Assembly: GCA_029624765.1 (NCBI GenBank)
Contig: JARSSO010000054.1
Location: forward strand, 1 to 45,061
Reading direction: 5' to 3'
Length of the DNA: 45,061 bases
DNA from: Candidatus Contendibacter sp.
GTDB taxonomy: Bacteria > Pseudomonadota > Gammaproteobacteria > Competibacterales > Competibacteraceae
Shown here: in pieces, positions 26,999 through 35,907 of the stretch
Numbering within the stretch: position 1 is the first letter of the stretch
How the letters are laid out: every line of letters starts with the position of its first letter
Translations under genes and position numbers: made by a program
Notes under the pieces: model-generated
What the model was told of the DNA's origin: nothing
Databases searched by the model: none
The model's input: the letters and a program-made list of their open reading frames with translations, nothing else

Positions 26999-27976
26999 AT
27001 GCGACTTCCCTTTTTTCTTGCGGACGGTGACGAGGCAATTGCGGAGTTTGTTCTGCTAGCTAATCCCCACTATTCGATGTCAGTGCATCGACTAAGTCTG
27101 AAAGGCGATGGGACAGTTTCATTCACAGAGGGCGTATGCATGGAACTCTGTCTTTCGGCAGAAGGAAAGTATCGGATTCACCAGATTGACGAAGAAACAG
27201 CGCAAATCCACTTCTACGATTTGACATCTAACGTGGTTTTATCTGAAGACAAGAACTATGAGAACCCGGAGCCATTTACTACCAGAGTAAGACGACTCAG
27301 AGGGATATTTGCGCTGCCTGTCGGAGCCCAAGGCAAGATTGCAGAGGAGGTTGACTGGCCTCACCTCGTCTACGACACAAAATATGTATTCGACACTGAT
27401 CCATTAGCGCTCGGTATCCCTCCGAAATTATTCGCCGGCTGGAGCGACGGTGAAGAGAGATTCTCAGAACACGAGTTTTACTGGCGCGATTCATCAAACG
27501 AGCTTACTGCTAGAAAACTCGCTGTAATTTTCTCGAAAAAAAATCCGCTTCATAAATCCACCAACCCGAGGAGGTCTACAATGTCCAAAGTTCATCTGCC
27601 GGAAACAGAAAAGCTACTTCTATGGGTAAATGACAATCCATCAATATCGAAAGAGCGGATAGACGCTTTTACAAGCAATGGCGTAGTTATTGTGGCCGCA
27701 CGCTCGACAAAAAGAGCGATGGAACTATTCGAACGTGTCGCATTTGCCGGCGTAGTTACTGACCTTAGACGCAATGAGAATGGCACCAATAACCAGAACG
27801 CAGGCATAGAACTTACGCAGCGAATTCGCCGATGCGGCTCTAAGATACCGGTATTCATCTATTCAATCAACATCGACGTTGCAACTGCTGAGCTAGCCAA
27901 GAATTCTGGAGCTACGATAATAACAGCAAATCCGACCGAGCTAGAGAATTCACTGCGAAAGCACGGCTTGATTTAG
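26999..27976 (+). CDS. Cassette gene: unknown N-terminal region fused to receiver-like (REC) domain
   Basis: 325 aa. Residues 1 to about 190 match no family I recognise. From about 195 (MSKVHLPETEKLLLWVNDNP) the protein looks like a response-regulator receiver domain: an acidic cluster replaced by W-V-N-D-N-P, a candidate phospho-acceptor Asp in AGVVTDLRRNENG, a conserved Ser in VFIYSINID, and an alternating alpha/beta pattern to the C-terminus. A strong GAGGAGG site lies 7 bp before the in-frame ATG at 27581, so a 131-aa receiver-only product is likely too. The gene lies between two attC-like sites, is less GC-rich than the core genes, and is probably an integron cassette. Partner proteins are unknown. 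Confidence 0.7.
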   Translation: MRLPFFLADGDEAIAEFVLLANPHYSMSVHRLSLKGDGTVSFTEGVCMELCLSAEGKYRIHQIDEETAQIHFYDLTSNVVLSEDKNYENPEPFTTRVRRLRGIFALPVGAQGKIAEEVDWPHLVYDTKYVFDTDPLALGIPPKLFAGWSDGEERFSEHEFYWRDSSNELTARKLAVIFSKKNPLHKSTNPRRSTMSKVHLPETEKLLLWVNDNPSISKERIDAFTSNGVVIVAARSTKRAMELFERVAFAGVVTDLRRNENGTNNQNAGIELTQRIRRCGSKIPVFIYSINIDVATAELAKNSGATIITANPTELENSLRKHGLI

Positions 27977-28031
27977 TGGTACTTGATGATGCATATCTTT
28001 TTGCTACTTCGCAGGTGAGGAGTATAGGGAG

Positions 28032-28137
28032 GCCCAACAATTGGCTCAGCCCGACCCAAAACTGCGCACCCAGCTCACAGCAGGACCGAAAACGGAGCGG
28101 CGGCGCAGTTTTTGGCCGGCTAGCCTTCACGTTAGGC
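28032..28137 (+). other. Integron attC recombination site (attC2)
   Basis: Left core GCCCAAC (28032-28038) and right core GTTAGGC (28131-28137) both match the RYYYAAC / GTTRRRY consensus. Between them, GGCTCAGCCCGACC... pairs with ...GGCCGGCTAGCC with small offsets, and AAAACTGCGC pairs with GCGCAGTTTT. The total is 106 bp. This is the classic 59-base-element layout, placed just after the receiver gene and just before the next gene. No integron integrase is in the window. Confidence 0.8.
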
Positions 28138-28154
28138 AACAGGAGGAAACACAC

Positions 28155-28484
28155 ATGTTGGATGATTTCAGAGCCGTATATCTACCCTACTGCTTGCAAA
28201 AGCAGCCAGACGGAAGATACGCAGTTCTTAATCGAGAATACAAGCCCGTTGGGTTCTACACACGCGAGTGGATCAAGTATTCAGACTATCCTGTGTGTGT
28301 AAAAGTCAAGGGTATGACGGCAACATTAGCATCGAAGCTGTCATTCGATGGAAACAGCAATACGGATCAGATACATCTTTATGATGACGCTACAAGCCCA
28401 TCCAAAGGCAAAACCCAAATGAAGGCATATCTCGAAAAGTTGGCTCTTCTAGCTACACTCAAAATGGATGAAGGTATATCGTAA
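28155..28484 (+). CDS. Cassette gene of unknown function (109 aa)
   Basis: The ATG at 28155 follows an AGGAGGAAAC ribosome site 18 bp after the attC2 right core, the usual layout for a gene cassette. The product (MLDDFRAVYLPYCLQKQPDG, with a middle CVKVKGMTATLASKLSF and a C-terminal helix EKLALLATLKMD) is soluble and resembles small uncharacterised cassette or phage-encoded proteins. I do not recognise a family. A longer frame that begins inside attC2 is not preferred. Confidence 0.7.
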   Translation: MLDDFRAVYLPYCLQKQPDGRYAVLNREYKPVGFYTREWIKYSDYPVCVKVKGMTATLASKLSFDGNSNTDQIHLYDDATSPSKGKTQMKAYLEKLALLATLKMDEGIS

Positions 28485-28779
28485 TGAAAAAAACAAATGT
28501 TTGCTGTTGCGCTATTTTCACGAAAACGCTCAGGATGCCCCGCCGCTTGCGGCGGGGTTCTTTAAGCCGAGAGCGTCTGAAATAATCAGGGACAGACCAC
28601 GAATACAGCTTTCCCCAACTAGATAATGCACCGGATAAACCGGTGATCATCGTGTTAGCGACAGCGTATAACCCGCCAAACTTGGCGCTAGCGGAAACTG
28701 TGCTATTAACTGTTGTGGGTGATGCAAGAAACAACCTAAAATTAAGCGAGTTATAACTAAACGACATGAGGATTTTTAT
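28485..28779. other. Gap between cassette 2 and the toxin-antitoxin pair
   Basis: Apart from a terminator hairpin (28538-28564), this 295-bp stretch shows a short palindrome around ACCGGATAAACCGGT (28630-28644) and a GTTAGCG (28653-28659). They might be remnants of an attC but do not meet the consensus. No gene is supported. Confidence 0.4.
28538..28564 (+). terminator. Intrinsic terminator after cassette 2
   Basis: CCCCGCCG (28538-28545) pairs with CGGCGGGG (28550-28557) around CTTG, followed by TTCTTT. It would end transcription of the 109-aa cassette gene. Confidence 0.7.
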
Positions 28780-28998
28780 ATGACAAAACTTCTTGAAAAA
28801 GCCTTTAATGAAATTTCTAAATTGACCGAACCGCAGCAAGATTTTTTTGCGCGTTGGTTGCTAGACGAAATTGCATCCGAACAGCGTTGGGATAAGGCAT
28901 TTAGCGATTCCCAAGATTTATTGAGTCAACTGGCTCAAGAAGCATTAGCAGAACATAGAGCAGGTAAAACCAAGTTACTTGATCCTGACAATTTATGA
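28780..28998 (+). CDS. Antitoxin-like protein of a RelE/ParE-type module
   Basis: 72 aa, helical and rather acidic (MTKLLEKAFNEISKLTEPQQ; AQEALAEHRAGKTKLLDPDN). A GAGGA site precedes the ATG by 8 bp. Its stop overlaps the start of the toxin gene (ATGA), the common antitoxin-first order. The C-terminal AGKTKLLDPD pattern recurs in antitoxins paired with RelE/ParE toxins. The pair is AT-richer than its neighbours, as expected for a mobile module. Confidence 0.75.
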   Translation: MTKLLEKAFNEISKLTEPQQDFFARWLLDEIASEQRWDKAFSDSQDLLSQLAQEALAEHRAGKTKLLDPDNL

Positions 28999-29264
28999 TT
29001 TCTCACACTACGCAAAGTTTTCGTAAGGCTCTTGTAAAACTACCTGATTCTGTAAGATCGCAAGCGAGGATTGCCTATAGGCATTTTATAACTGACCCTT
29101 ACTATCCTAGTTTACAGTTCAAACGGGTTCATGAAACCGACCCTATATATTCAGCCAGAATCAATATCGATTATCGTGCTGTAGGTATCATGAATAACAA
29201 TGAAATTGTTTGGTTTTGGATAGGCCCACACACTGAATATGAAAAACTGCTGAAGCGGTTTTAA
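28995..29264 (+). CDS. RelE/ParE-superfamily toxin
   Basis: 89 aa. It has the compact fold pattern of the superfamily: N-terminal helix pair (FRKALVKLPDSVRSQARIAY), then strands SLQFKRVHETDPIYSARINI, YRAVGIMNNNEIVWFWIGPH and the C-terminal EYEKLLKRF. Members cleave ribosome-bound mRNA or poison gyrase; which applies here cannot be told. It overlaps its antitoxin gene by 4 bp. Confidence 0.8.
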   Translation: MISHTTQSFRKALVKLPDSVRSQARIAYRHFITDPYYPSLQFKRVHETDPIYSARINIDYRAVGIMNNNEIVWFWIGPHTEYEKLLKRF

Positions 29265-29355
29265 GCTAAAGCCAAAGCAGGCATTGCACCTGACCCCGCT
29301 ACGCGGGGCAGGCGAACGAAATCGTTAAACGATTACCTATAGCTCTCCTTATTGC
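29265..29355. other. Short gap with a hairpin between convergent genes
   Basis: Between the toxin gene and the 3' end of the giant HEAT gene, CCTG-A-CCCCGC and GCGGGG-CAGG form a hairpin, followed by GTTAAAC. It might end both transcripts. No T-run follows. Confidence 0.4.
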
Positions 29356-32300
29356 CTATCCACCAGAAGTCGCCCGACTCACCGCCCGCCGTTCCAGCCG
29401 CCGCAAGCTCTTGAATGCAATGGCTCGAATCGCGCCATCTTCGCTCTTGTTAGCCAGGATGCCTTGCAACGCGGTTTGCGCCACCTCGCCACCCAATCGA
29501 CCCAGGGCCGCAATCGCGCTGGATCGTGCTGCCGCTTCCCCATCGGCTGCGGTGGCGCGACGAACCAGCGCCGCCACTTCCCGTTGCTCCAGATAAACCG
29601 GCAACGCGGTTTGCCGCTGTTCGGCGCTGGCCAGCAAACGGCCATCCGCGCCGCGCAGAACCGCCCGCAAGACCAGGCGCAAGGCTGCGCCATCGACATT
29701 CCTGGACCGCTCCAAATGCTGAAGCGCAGAGTCGCCGCCCAGCCGGGCCAGAGCGGCGCTGGCCGCCGCGCGCACGCCGGCATCGACATCCTCCAAGGCT
29801 TGCAACAGCGCGTTGCTGTCCTTGGCGTCGCCGCACTCGGCCAGGCAACGAATCGCCTCGCGCCGCACCGCCACCGGATGCCGGGGATCGGCGAGCGCGG
29901 CCCGCGCCACCGGTGCGACGGCCAGTTGCAGTTGACGGGCGGCCCAAAGAGCGGCCCGCCAAGCGTAGGCTTCCGCGCCGGCCTGTTCCCACGAATGCCG
30001 CTCGTCGGCTTGTCGCCAGCCGGTTGCCGCCCGCTCCAGCGCGGCTTGCACGGCTCCCGCCAAATCCCGGTCGCCGCTGTTGCCGGCGATCCAGGCGGCT
30101 TCGGCCCGCGTCGTCGCCGCCTCGCTGCGCAGCAACTCGCCTAGGCCATCGCGGGAGAAGGACTGGCGGCGGATCAGCCCGCGCCGCAGCCGCTGCCGAA
30201 CCTGTTGATCCTTGACCACGCCCAGCCGTTGGGTCAGGGTGGCAGGATCGCCCTGCCGGGCCAGGAAGCGCGCGGCGGGCTGGCTGATCTCGGCGTATTC
30301 GCTGTTCAGGGCGATCAGGTTGACCTGGGTGGCGTCGGTCGGATAAATCCGCCGCAAAGCCTCCAGACCAGCCTTGCGCAGATGGGCGTCGCGCTGGTGC
30401 AACAGCGATTCCAGCACTGGCTCGGCGGTGATTGCACCCATCTCGCCCAATTCGACGGCGGCACGTTGCCGGGCAACGCCGTCCTCGTAGGGATCGCTGG
30501 CGAGGCGCTCCAGCAGGGCGCGGCTGCGCTCGTCGCCGATGCGCCGCAAGCCACGCAGCGCACGCCAGCGCAGTTCGCCCCGCCCTTCGCGCGCCAGCCG
30601 CTCCAGGTTGTCGCGCACCCGTTGGCGCTCATCGGCATCGGTCAAGCGGGGTAGCAATGTGCCGAGGGCTTCGGCGGCATCCGGCCCCAAGGCGCGGTCG
30701 TCGGCGGGCAGGTCGGCGCGCTCGTCGAGCAGCGGTTCCAGGTACTCCAACGCGCGCCGGTCGCCCAGTTCGCCCAGCGCGGCGACGGCGCGTTTCCGTT
30801 CCGTCTCGGTGCCGGCGCTGAACGCCAGCAATAGCGGTTGGAAGGCTTCCGGGCGTTGCTGCTTGGCCAAGCCTTCGGCGGCGGTCAGCAACAGCTCGCG
30901 GCGACCGCCGACCAGCGCTCGCGTCAACGGCTCCAGGCCGGCACCCGGCATACCGGCAACGATGCGTTGCGCCAGTTGGGCGCAGGCCAGCGCCCGAATC
31001 GCCTCGTCGCGGTCGTCCAGCAGCCGGATCAACAGCGTTTCGGCCTGCTTCGCCTCCAGGTTGCCCAAGACTTCGACGATGCGGGCGCAAATCGCGGCGT
31101 TGTCGTGGTCGAGCAGCGGCGGCAAGGCTTGCAGTGCGGCTTCCTCCTGATAACGCGGATAGTGCCGCCCGTCGGCGCGTTTTTGCTCCGGCTGGACCCG
31201 GTCGCGCAGCAGTTGCAGCAGCACGTCCAGGACTTGGCCGTGATAAGTGGCTTTATCCTTGTCCAGCAGCCAGCGTCCCAGCAGCGACGCGGCGGCGACG
31301 TGACCGATGCGCCCCAAAGCGCGCAGCAGGGCCGGTCGGTCGGCGGTCAGGTCGGGATCGTCTTCCAGGCGTCCCGTCACGGCCTCGGTCGCCCGCGCCG
31401 CGACCTGTTCGTTCGGGCGGGAGTGCGCCAGCGCGACCAGCGCCTCCAATGCCCGATTGGCGATACGCGGTTCGGCGCGCAAGGCAGCGGCCAGCACGTC
31501 CAGCGCCAGCGCTTCGCCGCGCTGCGCCAACCCTACAGCGGCGCGCAGGCGCAACTCGTCGTGCTCGCTTTCCAGCGCGCGGCTCAAAGCGGCGGCGATG
31601 CGCGGATCGTTGGCGTCGAGCAGGCGATCCACCACGGTGAGCCGCAAATCGTCGTGGCGGCTGTTCAGCGCCAGCAACCACGGTTCCAGACTGCCGGCGG
31701 GATAGAGCCGGGGCAGTTGTTCCAGGGCGTGGCGGCGCGTTTCCGCGTTGGCGGCATCGACCGCGCCACGGGCCAGTTCGGCGGCTTTGGCATCGCCGGT
31801 CGCGGCCAAAGCCAGCAAGCGGTCGAAGGCATTGCGGCCGAGGTCGGCGGAATCGACGCTCAGGGCCAGGGCCAGCGGTTCCAGCGGCTCGCGCGGGTAC
31901 AGTTCGGCCAGCGCGTTCAGCGCCGCCTGCCGCACCAGATGATGCGGGTCGCCCAGAGCTTGGCGAAGCACCGGCAACACCGCTTCCCGGCCGATGGCGG
32001 GCTGCGGGGCCAGCGCTGCGAGGCGGGCGATGCTGTCGCGCCGCACCCGCTGATAATCGTCCGGCCCCTTGGCGACGGGCGCTTGACGGATCAGACCGGC
32101 GTAGGTTCCGAACGCCAGCCGCCACAGTTCGGCGGCTCCGGCCTGTTCTTCATCCTTGGGTGGCCGCCGCCCACCGCCGGCGAAGCGCAGCACCGTCAAC
32201 AGGCGCTGGGTGGCGGAGCCGCTCGGCTGCTGCTTGCGCTGAAACAGACCGCGAATCCAACCGGTTTTGCGCTCCAATGGCGCTTCGGTCTCGGGCGCGG

Positions 32301-35300
32301 TTTGCGGTGGCGCCTGGTCGGTGGCGACTTCGGCCAGACGCTTCGCCTCGCGCCAGAAGGTTTCCGGTTGCGGACGCAGGCCGAGCACCTGGGCGGCGGC
32401 GTAGCGCCGTGCCGGGGAATCGCTGGCCAGGGCGTTGACCACGGCGTTCAGCAAACGCGGCCGTTGCGCCGGTTCCGGCCAGTTGCGCATGTCGCTGGCT
32501 TTTTCCGGCTGGCGCGGTCCGATCAGTTCCAGACCCCATTGCCCCAGGTCTTCGTCGCCCAACCGCGCTTCCAGCACGCGAGCGGCGGCGTAGCGGATTT
32601 CCGGCTGACCGGCGCTCAGGGCGCTCAACAGCAAATCCGGTTCCAGTCGCGCCCGCGCCAGGGCGATGTCGCGGGCCACGATGACGGCGAAGGTCAATTC
32701 CTGGAGATCGCGTTCGCGATCTTCCAACCCTTGCAGCAAGCCTTGTACGCCGACCCCGCCGAGCGCGACGAAGCTGTACAAGGCGCCGCGCCGGATCGGC
32801 AAATGCTCGTGGCGCTGCGTGCCGGCCAGCACCGGCAGCGCCCGCGTATCGCCCAGTTTCGACAGGCCATCGGCGGCCCAACTGCGCACCGCCAGATCGG
32901 CGTGGGCCAGCGCGGCGACCAGCGGTTGTTCGTTGCCGCTCTGGCAGGCGGCGGCCAAGCCGCGCGCACCGTGTTCCCGTACCAGGGCATCCTCGTCTCG
33001 CAGCAACGTGGTGAGGAACGGAATGCTGGTCGGATCGCCCACGTCGGCCAGGGCGCTGGCGGCGCGCTGGCGCAGCGCGTCGGAAGGACGGTCGCGGTCG
33101 GTCTTGGGGATGCTCAGCAGCGCCTGCATCGGTCCCACGGCACGCTTATCCCGCCGCTTGCCGCACAACTCGCCGGCCCGCACCCGCAGCAGATAAAACG
33201 GGCTGTCGAAGGCAAGGGCGAAGGCTTGCGCGTCGTTGGGCAGCAGCTTGTCGAGCACCTCGATGGCGGCGAGGAACTGGGGCGCTTCCTCGGTTTGCAA
33301 CAGTTCGATCAAGCGGTTGCGCAGCGGGGCCGGGTCGGTCGCTTCCAACGCGCCTTTCAAGCCCGCCAGGCGGACCTCGATAGCGGGCGAGTTGATCGCC
33401 GCCAAATGGTAATTCGAGCGTTTCTTGTCGGCGTCTTCCTTGGTCAGGGCTTCGTAGGCGGCTAGGCCGACTTCGGCGGCGGCATCGCCGACCCGCTCGA
33501 TCAGCAACTCCCTGGCCCAGGCGCGCGACTGGCGGGCTTGGCGGGCCAGTTCGTCCACCGCCCAGCGGCGAATGTCGGGGTGGACGGAGGTCACCGCCCG
33601 GCGCAGGGTGGTTTCGGGGCGCTTGCTGTGCCAGGCCCACAGCGTCCGCATGGCTTCCCGGCGCGCGTCCTCGGCCTCGTCGTCCAGGGCGTGACCGAGC
33701 AGCCCGTCGATGCGGGTGGCGAGTTCGCCTTGCGCGGTCGCGCCGTGCTTGACCAGGAGTTGCAGGGCGCGGGTCCGAATCTCGCCGGCCTGGGTGCGCA
33801 GCGCCAGTTCGGCCAGTTCGATTTCGCCGGCTGGGCCTTCCGGTTCGGCCAGTTTGAGCAGACCGTCGAACGCGGCGGCGCGGACTTGCGCGTCGTCGTC
33901 GTTCAACAGCCATTGCAGGCGTAGGCGCAGGCGTCGATCACCGGCCAGATTGATGATGGCGTTCGCCAGGAAAAGGGTGACGAGACGGCGCGTGTCGGCG
34001 TTGGGTTCCCGGCTGAGTTGCAGCAAGGCGCCGCTAGCGCGGTCGTCGCCGAGCCAGCTCAGGCACAGGGCGCTTTGCAAGGCCATGTCCGGCTGGCGGC
34101 AAACCAGGGCCGTGAACAGGGGTTCCAGGTCTGGCTCGGTCGGGGTCGCGCCGGTGGTGGCGGCCGCGCCTTCGATGCCGAGGGTGGCGTATTCGTCCAG
34201 AATCTTGGCGATATCGGCACCGCTGGCGCGCAGGTTGGCGACCAGCGCGGGGTGGACCGCGACCGCGATCCAAAAAGCCGCGTGGCGCACCGCGAAGGCG
34301 TCATCGTTGATGGCTTGGCCGAGCAGTTGGCGGCCTTCCGGCGTCGCGCCGAGATTCCGTCGCCCGAGCCGGATCAACACCGCACGGCGGATGTCGGAAG
34401 AACCGCGTTCAAACGCGCCGCGCAAGGCGACGCCGGCGTCGGGTTCCAGGGCTAGCAGGCCATCCAGGGCAGCCTCGCGGACTTTTTCGTCCGCATCGCT
34501 CAGCCGCTCGTTCAGCAGTCTCGGCACCAGGGGCGATGCCTGGCGCAACCGGGTCAGGCGTTGCACCGCATCGAGCCGGATATCCGGGTGACGGCTGCTC
34601 AGCGCCGGTTGCAGGGCTTGCAGCGGCGTTTCGGCGTCGATCTGTTGCAACGCCTTGAGCGCGGCCTTGCGCACGCCGACATGGTCGTCGTTCAGCGCCT
34701 TGACCAGCGCGGGCCGGCTGCGGCGGCGCAGGCTGGCGCCCAGCTTTTGCGCGGCTTCGAGGCGCTGCCCCGGTCGTGAATCCTGGCTCAGCACCCATTC
34801 CAAGCCTTCCCGCGCCTCGTCCTCGGCCAGTTGCGCCAAAGCGTCCAGGGTGGCCGACGACGAGCGCGTCGCCTTAACTTCGTCGAGCAGCCGTTGCAGC
34901 CGGGAATCCCAGGTTTCGGGATTGCCTGAAGGATTGCCGCTTTGATCGACCGCACTGAGCCAGATTTGCCGCTGTTCGGTGACGGCGACCAGCAGTCCGC
35001 CGCGCTGTTCCGGTTTGGCTTGCGGCAGCGGGGCGAACAGCGCCAGCGCGCTGGCGTTGCGCCCGATGGGAACGGTGCGCGGCTTGCGGCGCTGATCCAG
35101 GGTCCAGACCTTGAGTTCGCCGTCCTCGCCGAGCGAGAACAAGCGGCGCGGTAGTGGTCGGCCCTGTTCGTCGTTCAGGGCGGCGCTGAACAGCAGGCCG
35201 CGCACCGGCCCCTGATGGGCGGCGTCGCCGCTGCGATCCTCTTCGTCGATGGCCCCTTCCAGGAAGCAGACCCGGATCGAGCCATCGCCGCAACCGGCCA

Positions 35301-35907
35301 CGATGCGCCCGTCGCCGGTGAAAGCCAGGGCGAAGATGCCGCGTTCGCCGCAGGGCATGACGCGGGGTTCGGCGTCCTTCAGGTTTGCCAGGGGCAGCGC
35401 ATGGATGGTGTTATCCGCGCCGGTGGCGGCCACGCTGCCGCTCGCTGGATCCAGCGCGACGGCGCGTAGCGCCTGCTCGCTCAAACGGCGTTTGACCTGT
35501 TCGCGCAATCGGGGCCGGTCGCCGTCCGTTTCGATGGCGTGCAGCGCCAGAACTCCGTCATCGCCGACGCTCAAGACTTGCGAGTCGGACGCAACCAGCG
35601 CCCGCACCGCGCCGCCGTGAACGGCTTGCTGCCAATCCGGCGTTTTCCCATCGCCGCTCGTGCGCCAAATCGCCAGATCACCGTTGGCGGTTCCGGCCAG
35701 TAACAGATCGTCGCCGCAAAAGGCCAGCGCGGACGTGGTGACATCCAGCGGGGCGCTGAAGCGGGCGTTCAGCTTAGGCAGTTGCAGCAGATGAACGCTG
35801 GAGTCGGTGACGCCCGCCGCGTCGCGGCGACCGCCGACGGCCAACAGTTTGCCGCTGGCGGCGACGGCCAATAGGCGTTCAATGTGGGGCGCGTATTGTT
35901 TGGCCAC
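29356..35907 (-). CDS. Giant WD40-HEAT repeat protein (2183 aa)
   Basis: Residues 1 to about 330 form a WD40/beta-propeller-like region with repeated GDDLLLAGTANGDLAIW, GDGRIVAGCGDGSIRV and SLGEDGELKVWTLD blades. From about 350 to the end the protein is almost entirely HEAT repeats (for example DDHVGVRKAALKALQQID; DEDALVREHGARGLAAACQS; DDRDEAIRALACAQLAQRI), probably more than 40. No catalytic domain, signal peptide or membrane helix is apparent, so it should be a cytoplasmic scaffold or sensor. It lies on the same strand as the retron genes, downstream of the TIR module, with its own 371-bp upstream region. Antisense frames over it are long because of GC bias and are not genes. Confidence 0.9.
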   Translation of the reverse strand: MAKQYAPHIERLLAVAASGKLLAVGGRRDAAGVTDSSVHLLQLPKLNARFSAPLDVTTSALAFCGDDLLLAGTANGDLAIWRTSGDGKTPDWQQAVHGGAVRALVASDSQVLSVGDDGVLALHAIETDGDRPRLREQVKRRLSEQALRAVALDPASGSVAATGADNTIHALPLANLKDAEPRVMPCGERGIFALAFTGDGRIVAGCGDGSIRVCFLEGAIDEEDRSGDAAHQGPVRGLLFSAALNDEQGRPLPRRLFSLGEDGELKVWTLDQRRKPRTVPIGRNASALALFAPLPQAKPEQRGGLLVAVTEQRQIWLSAVDQSGNPSGNPETWDSRLQRLLDEVKATRSSSATLDALAQLAEDEAREGLEWVLSQDSRPGQRLEAAQKLGASLRRRSRPALVKALNDDHVGVRKAALKALQQIDAETPLQALQPALSSRHPDIRLDAVQRLTRLRQASPLVPRLLNERLSDADEKVREAALDGLLALEPDAGVALRGAFERGSSDIRRAVLIRLGRRNLGATPEGRQLLGQAINDDAFAVRHAAFWIAVAVHPALVANLRASGADIAKILDEYATLGIEGAAATTGATPTEPDLEPLFTALVCRQPDMALQSALCLSWLGDDRASGALLQLSREPNADTRRLVTLFLANAIINLAGDRRLRLRLQWLLNDDDAQVRAAAFDGLLKLAEPEGPAGEIELAELALRTQAGEIRTRALQLLVKHGATAQGELATRIDGLLGHALDDEAEDARREAMRTLWAWHSKRPETTLRRAVTSVHPDIRRWAVDELARQARQSRAWARELLIERVGDAAAEVGLAAYEALTKEDADKKRSNYHLAAINSPAIEVRLAGLKGALEATDPAPLRNRLIELLQTEEAPQFLAAIEVLDKLLPNDAQAFALAFDSPFYLLRVRAGELCGKRRDKRAVGPMQALLSIPKTDRDRPSDALRQRAASALADVGDPTSIPFLTTLLRDEDALVREHGARGLAAACQSGNEQPLVAALAHADLAVRSWAADGLSKLGDTRALPVLAGTQRHEHLPIRRGALYSFVALGGVGVQGLLQGLEDRERDLQELTFAVIVARDIALARARLEPDLLLSALSAGQPEIRYAAARVLEARLGDEDLGQWGLELIGPRQPEKASDMRNWPEPAQRPRLLNAVVNALASDSPARRYAAAQVLGLRPQPETFWREAKRLAEVATDQAPPQTAPETEAPLERKTGWIRGLFQRKQQPSGSATQRLLTVLRFAGGGRRPPKDEEQAGAAELWRLAFGTYAGLIRQAPVAKGPDDYQRVRRDSIARLAALAPQPAIGREAVLPVLRQALGDPHHLVRQAALNALAELYPREPLEPLALALSVDSADLGRNAFDRLLALAATGDAKAAELARGAVDAANAETRRHALEQLPRLYPAGSLEPWLLALNSRHDDLRLTVVDRLLDANDPRIAAALSRALESEHDELRLRAAVGLAQRGEALALDVLAAALRAEPRIANRALEALVALAHSRPNEQVAARATEAVTGRLEDDPDLTADRPALLRALGRIGHVAAASLLGRWLLDKDKATYHGQVLDVLLQLLRDRVQPEQKRADGRHYPRYQEEAALQALPPLLDHDNAAICARIVEVLGNLEAKQAETLLIRLLDDRDEAIRALACAQLAQRIVAGMPGAGLEPLTRALVGGRRELLLTAAEGLAKQQRPEAFQPLLLAFSAGTETERKRAVAALGELGDRRALEYLEPLLDERADLPADDRALGPDAAEALGTLLPRLTDADERQRVRDNLERLAREGRGELRWRALRGLRRIGDERSRALLERLASDPYEDGVARQRAAVELGEMGAITAEPVLESLLHQRDAHLRKAGLEALRRIYPTDATQVNLIALNSEYAEISQPAARFLARQGDPATLTQRLGVVKDQQVRQRLRRGLIRRQSFSRDGLGELLRSEAATTRAEAAWIAGNSGDRDLAGAVQAALERAATGWRQADERHSWEQAGAEAYAWRAALWAARQLQLAVAPVARAALADPRHPVAVRREAIRCLAECGDAKDSNALLQALEDVDAGVRAAASAALARLGGDSALQHLERSRNVDGAALRLVLRAVLRGADGRLLASAEQRQTALPVYLEQREVAALVRRATAADGEAAARSSAIAALGRLGGEVAQTALQGILANKSEDGAIRAIAFKSLRRLERRAVSRATSGG

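Noticed and set aside
28612..28660. attC-like palindrome near ACCGGATAAACCGGT with GTTAGCG
   Set aside because: The right core breaks the GTTRRRY rule and the arms pair poorly.
29265..29355. Possible third attC site ending at GTTAAAC
   Set aside because: GTTAAAC fits the right-core consensus, but no matching RYYYAAC left core or paired arms were found upstream.
30838..33465. 875-codon plus-strand frame opposite the giant HEAT gene
   Set aside because: It lies wholly antisense to a clear repeat protein, has no recognisable domain, and reads as a GC-biased mirror frame rich in Gln, Arg and Gly.
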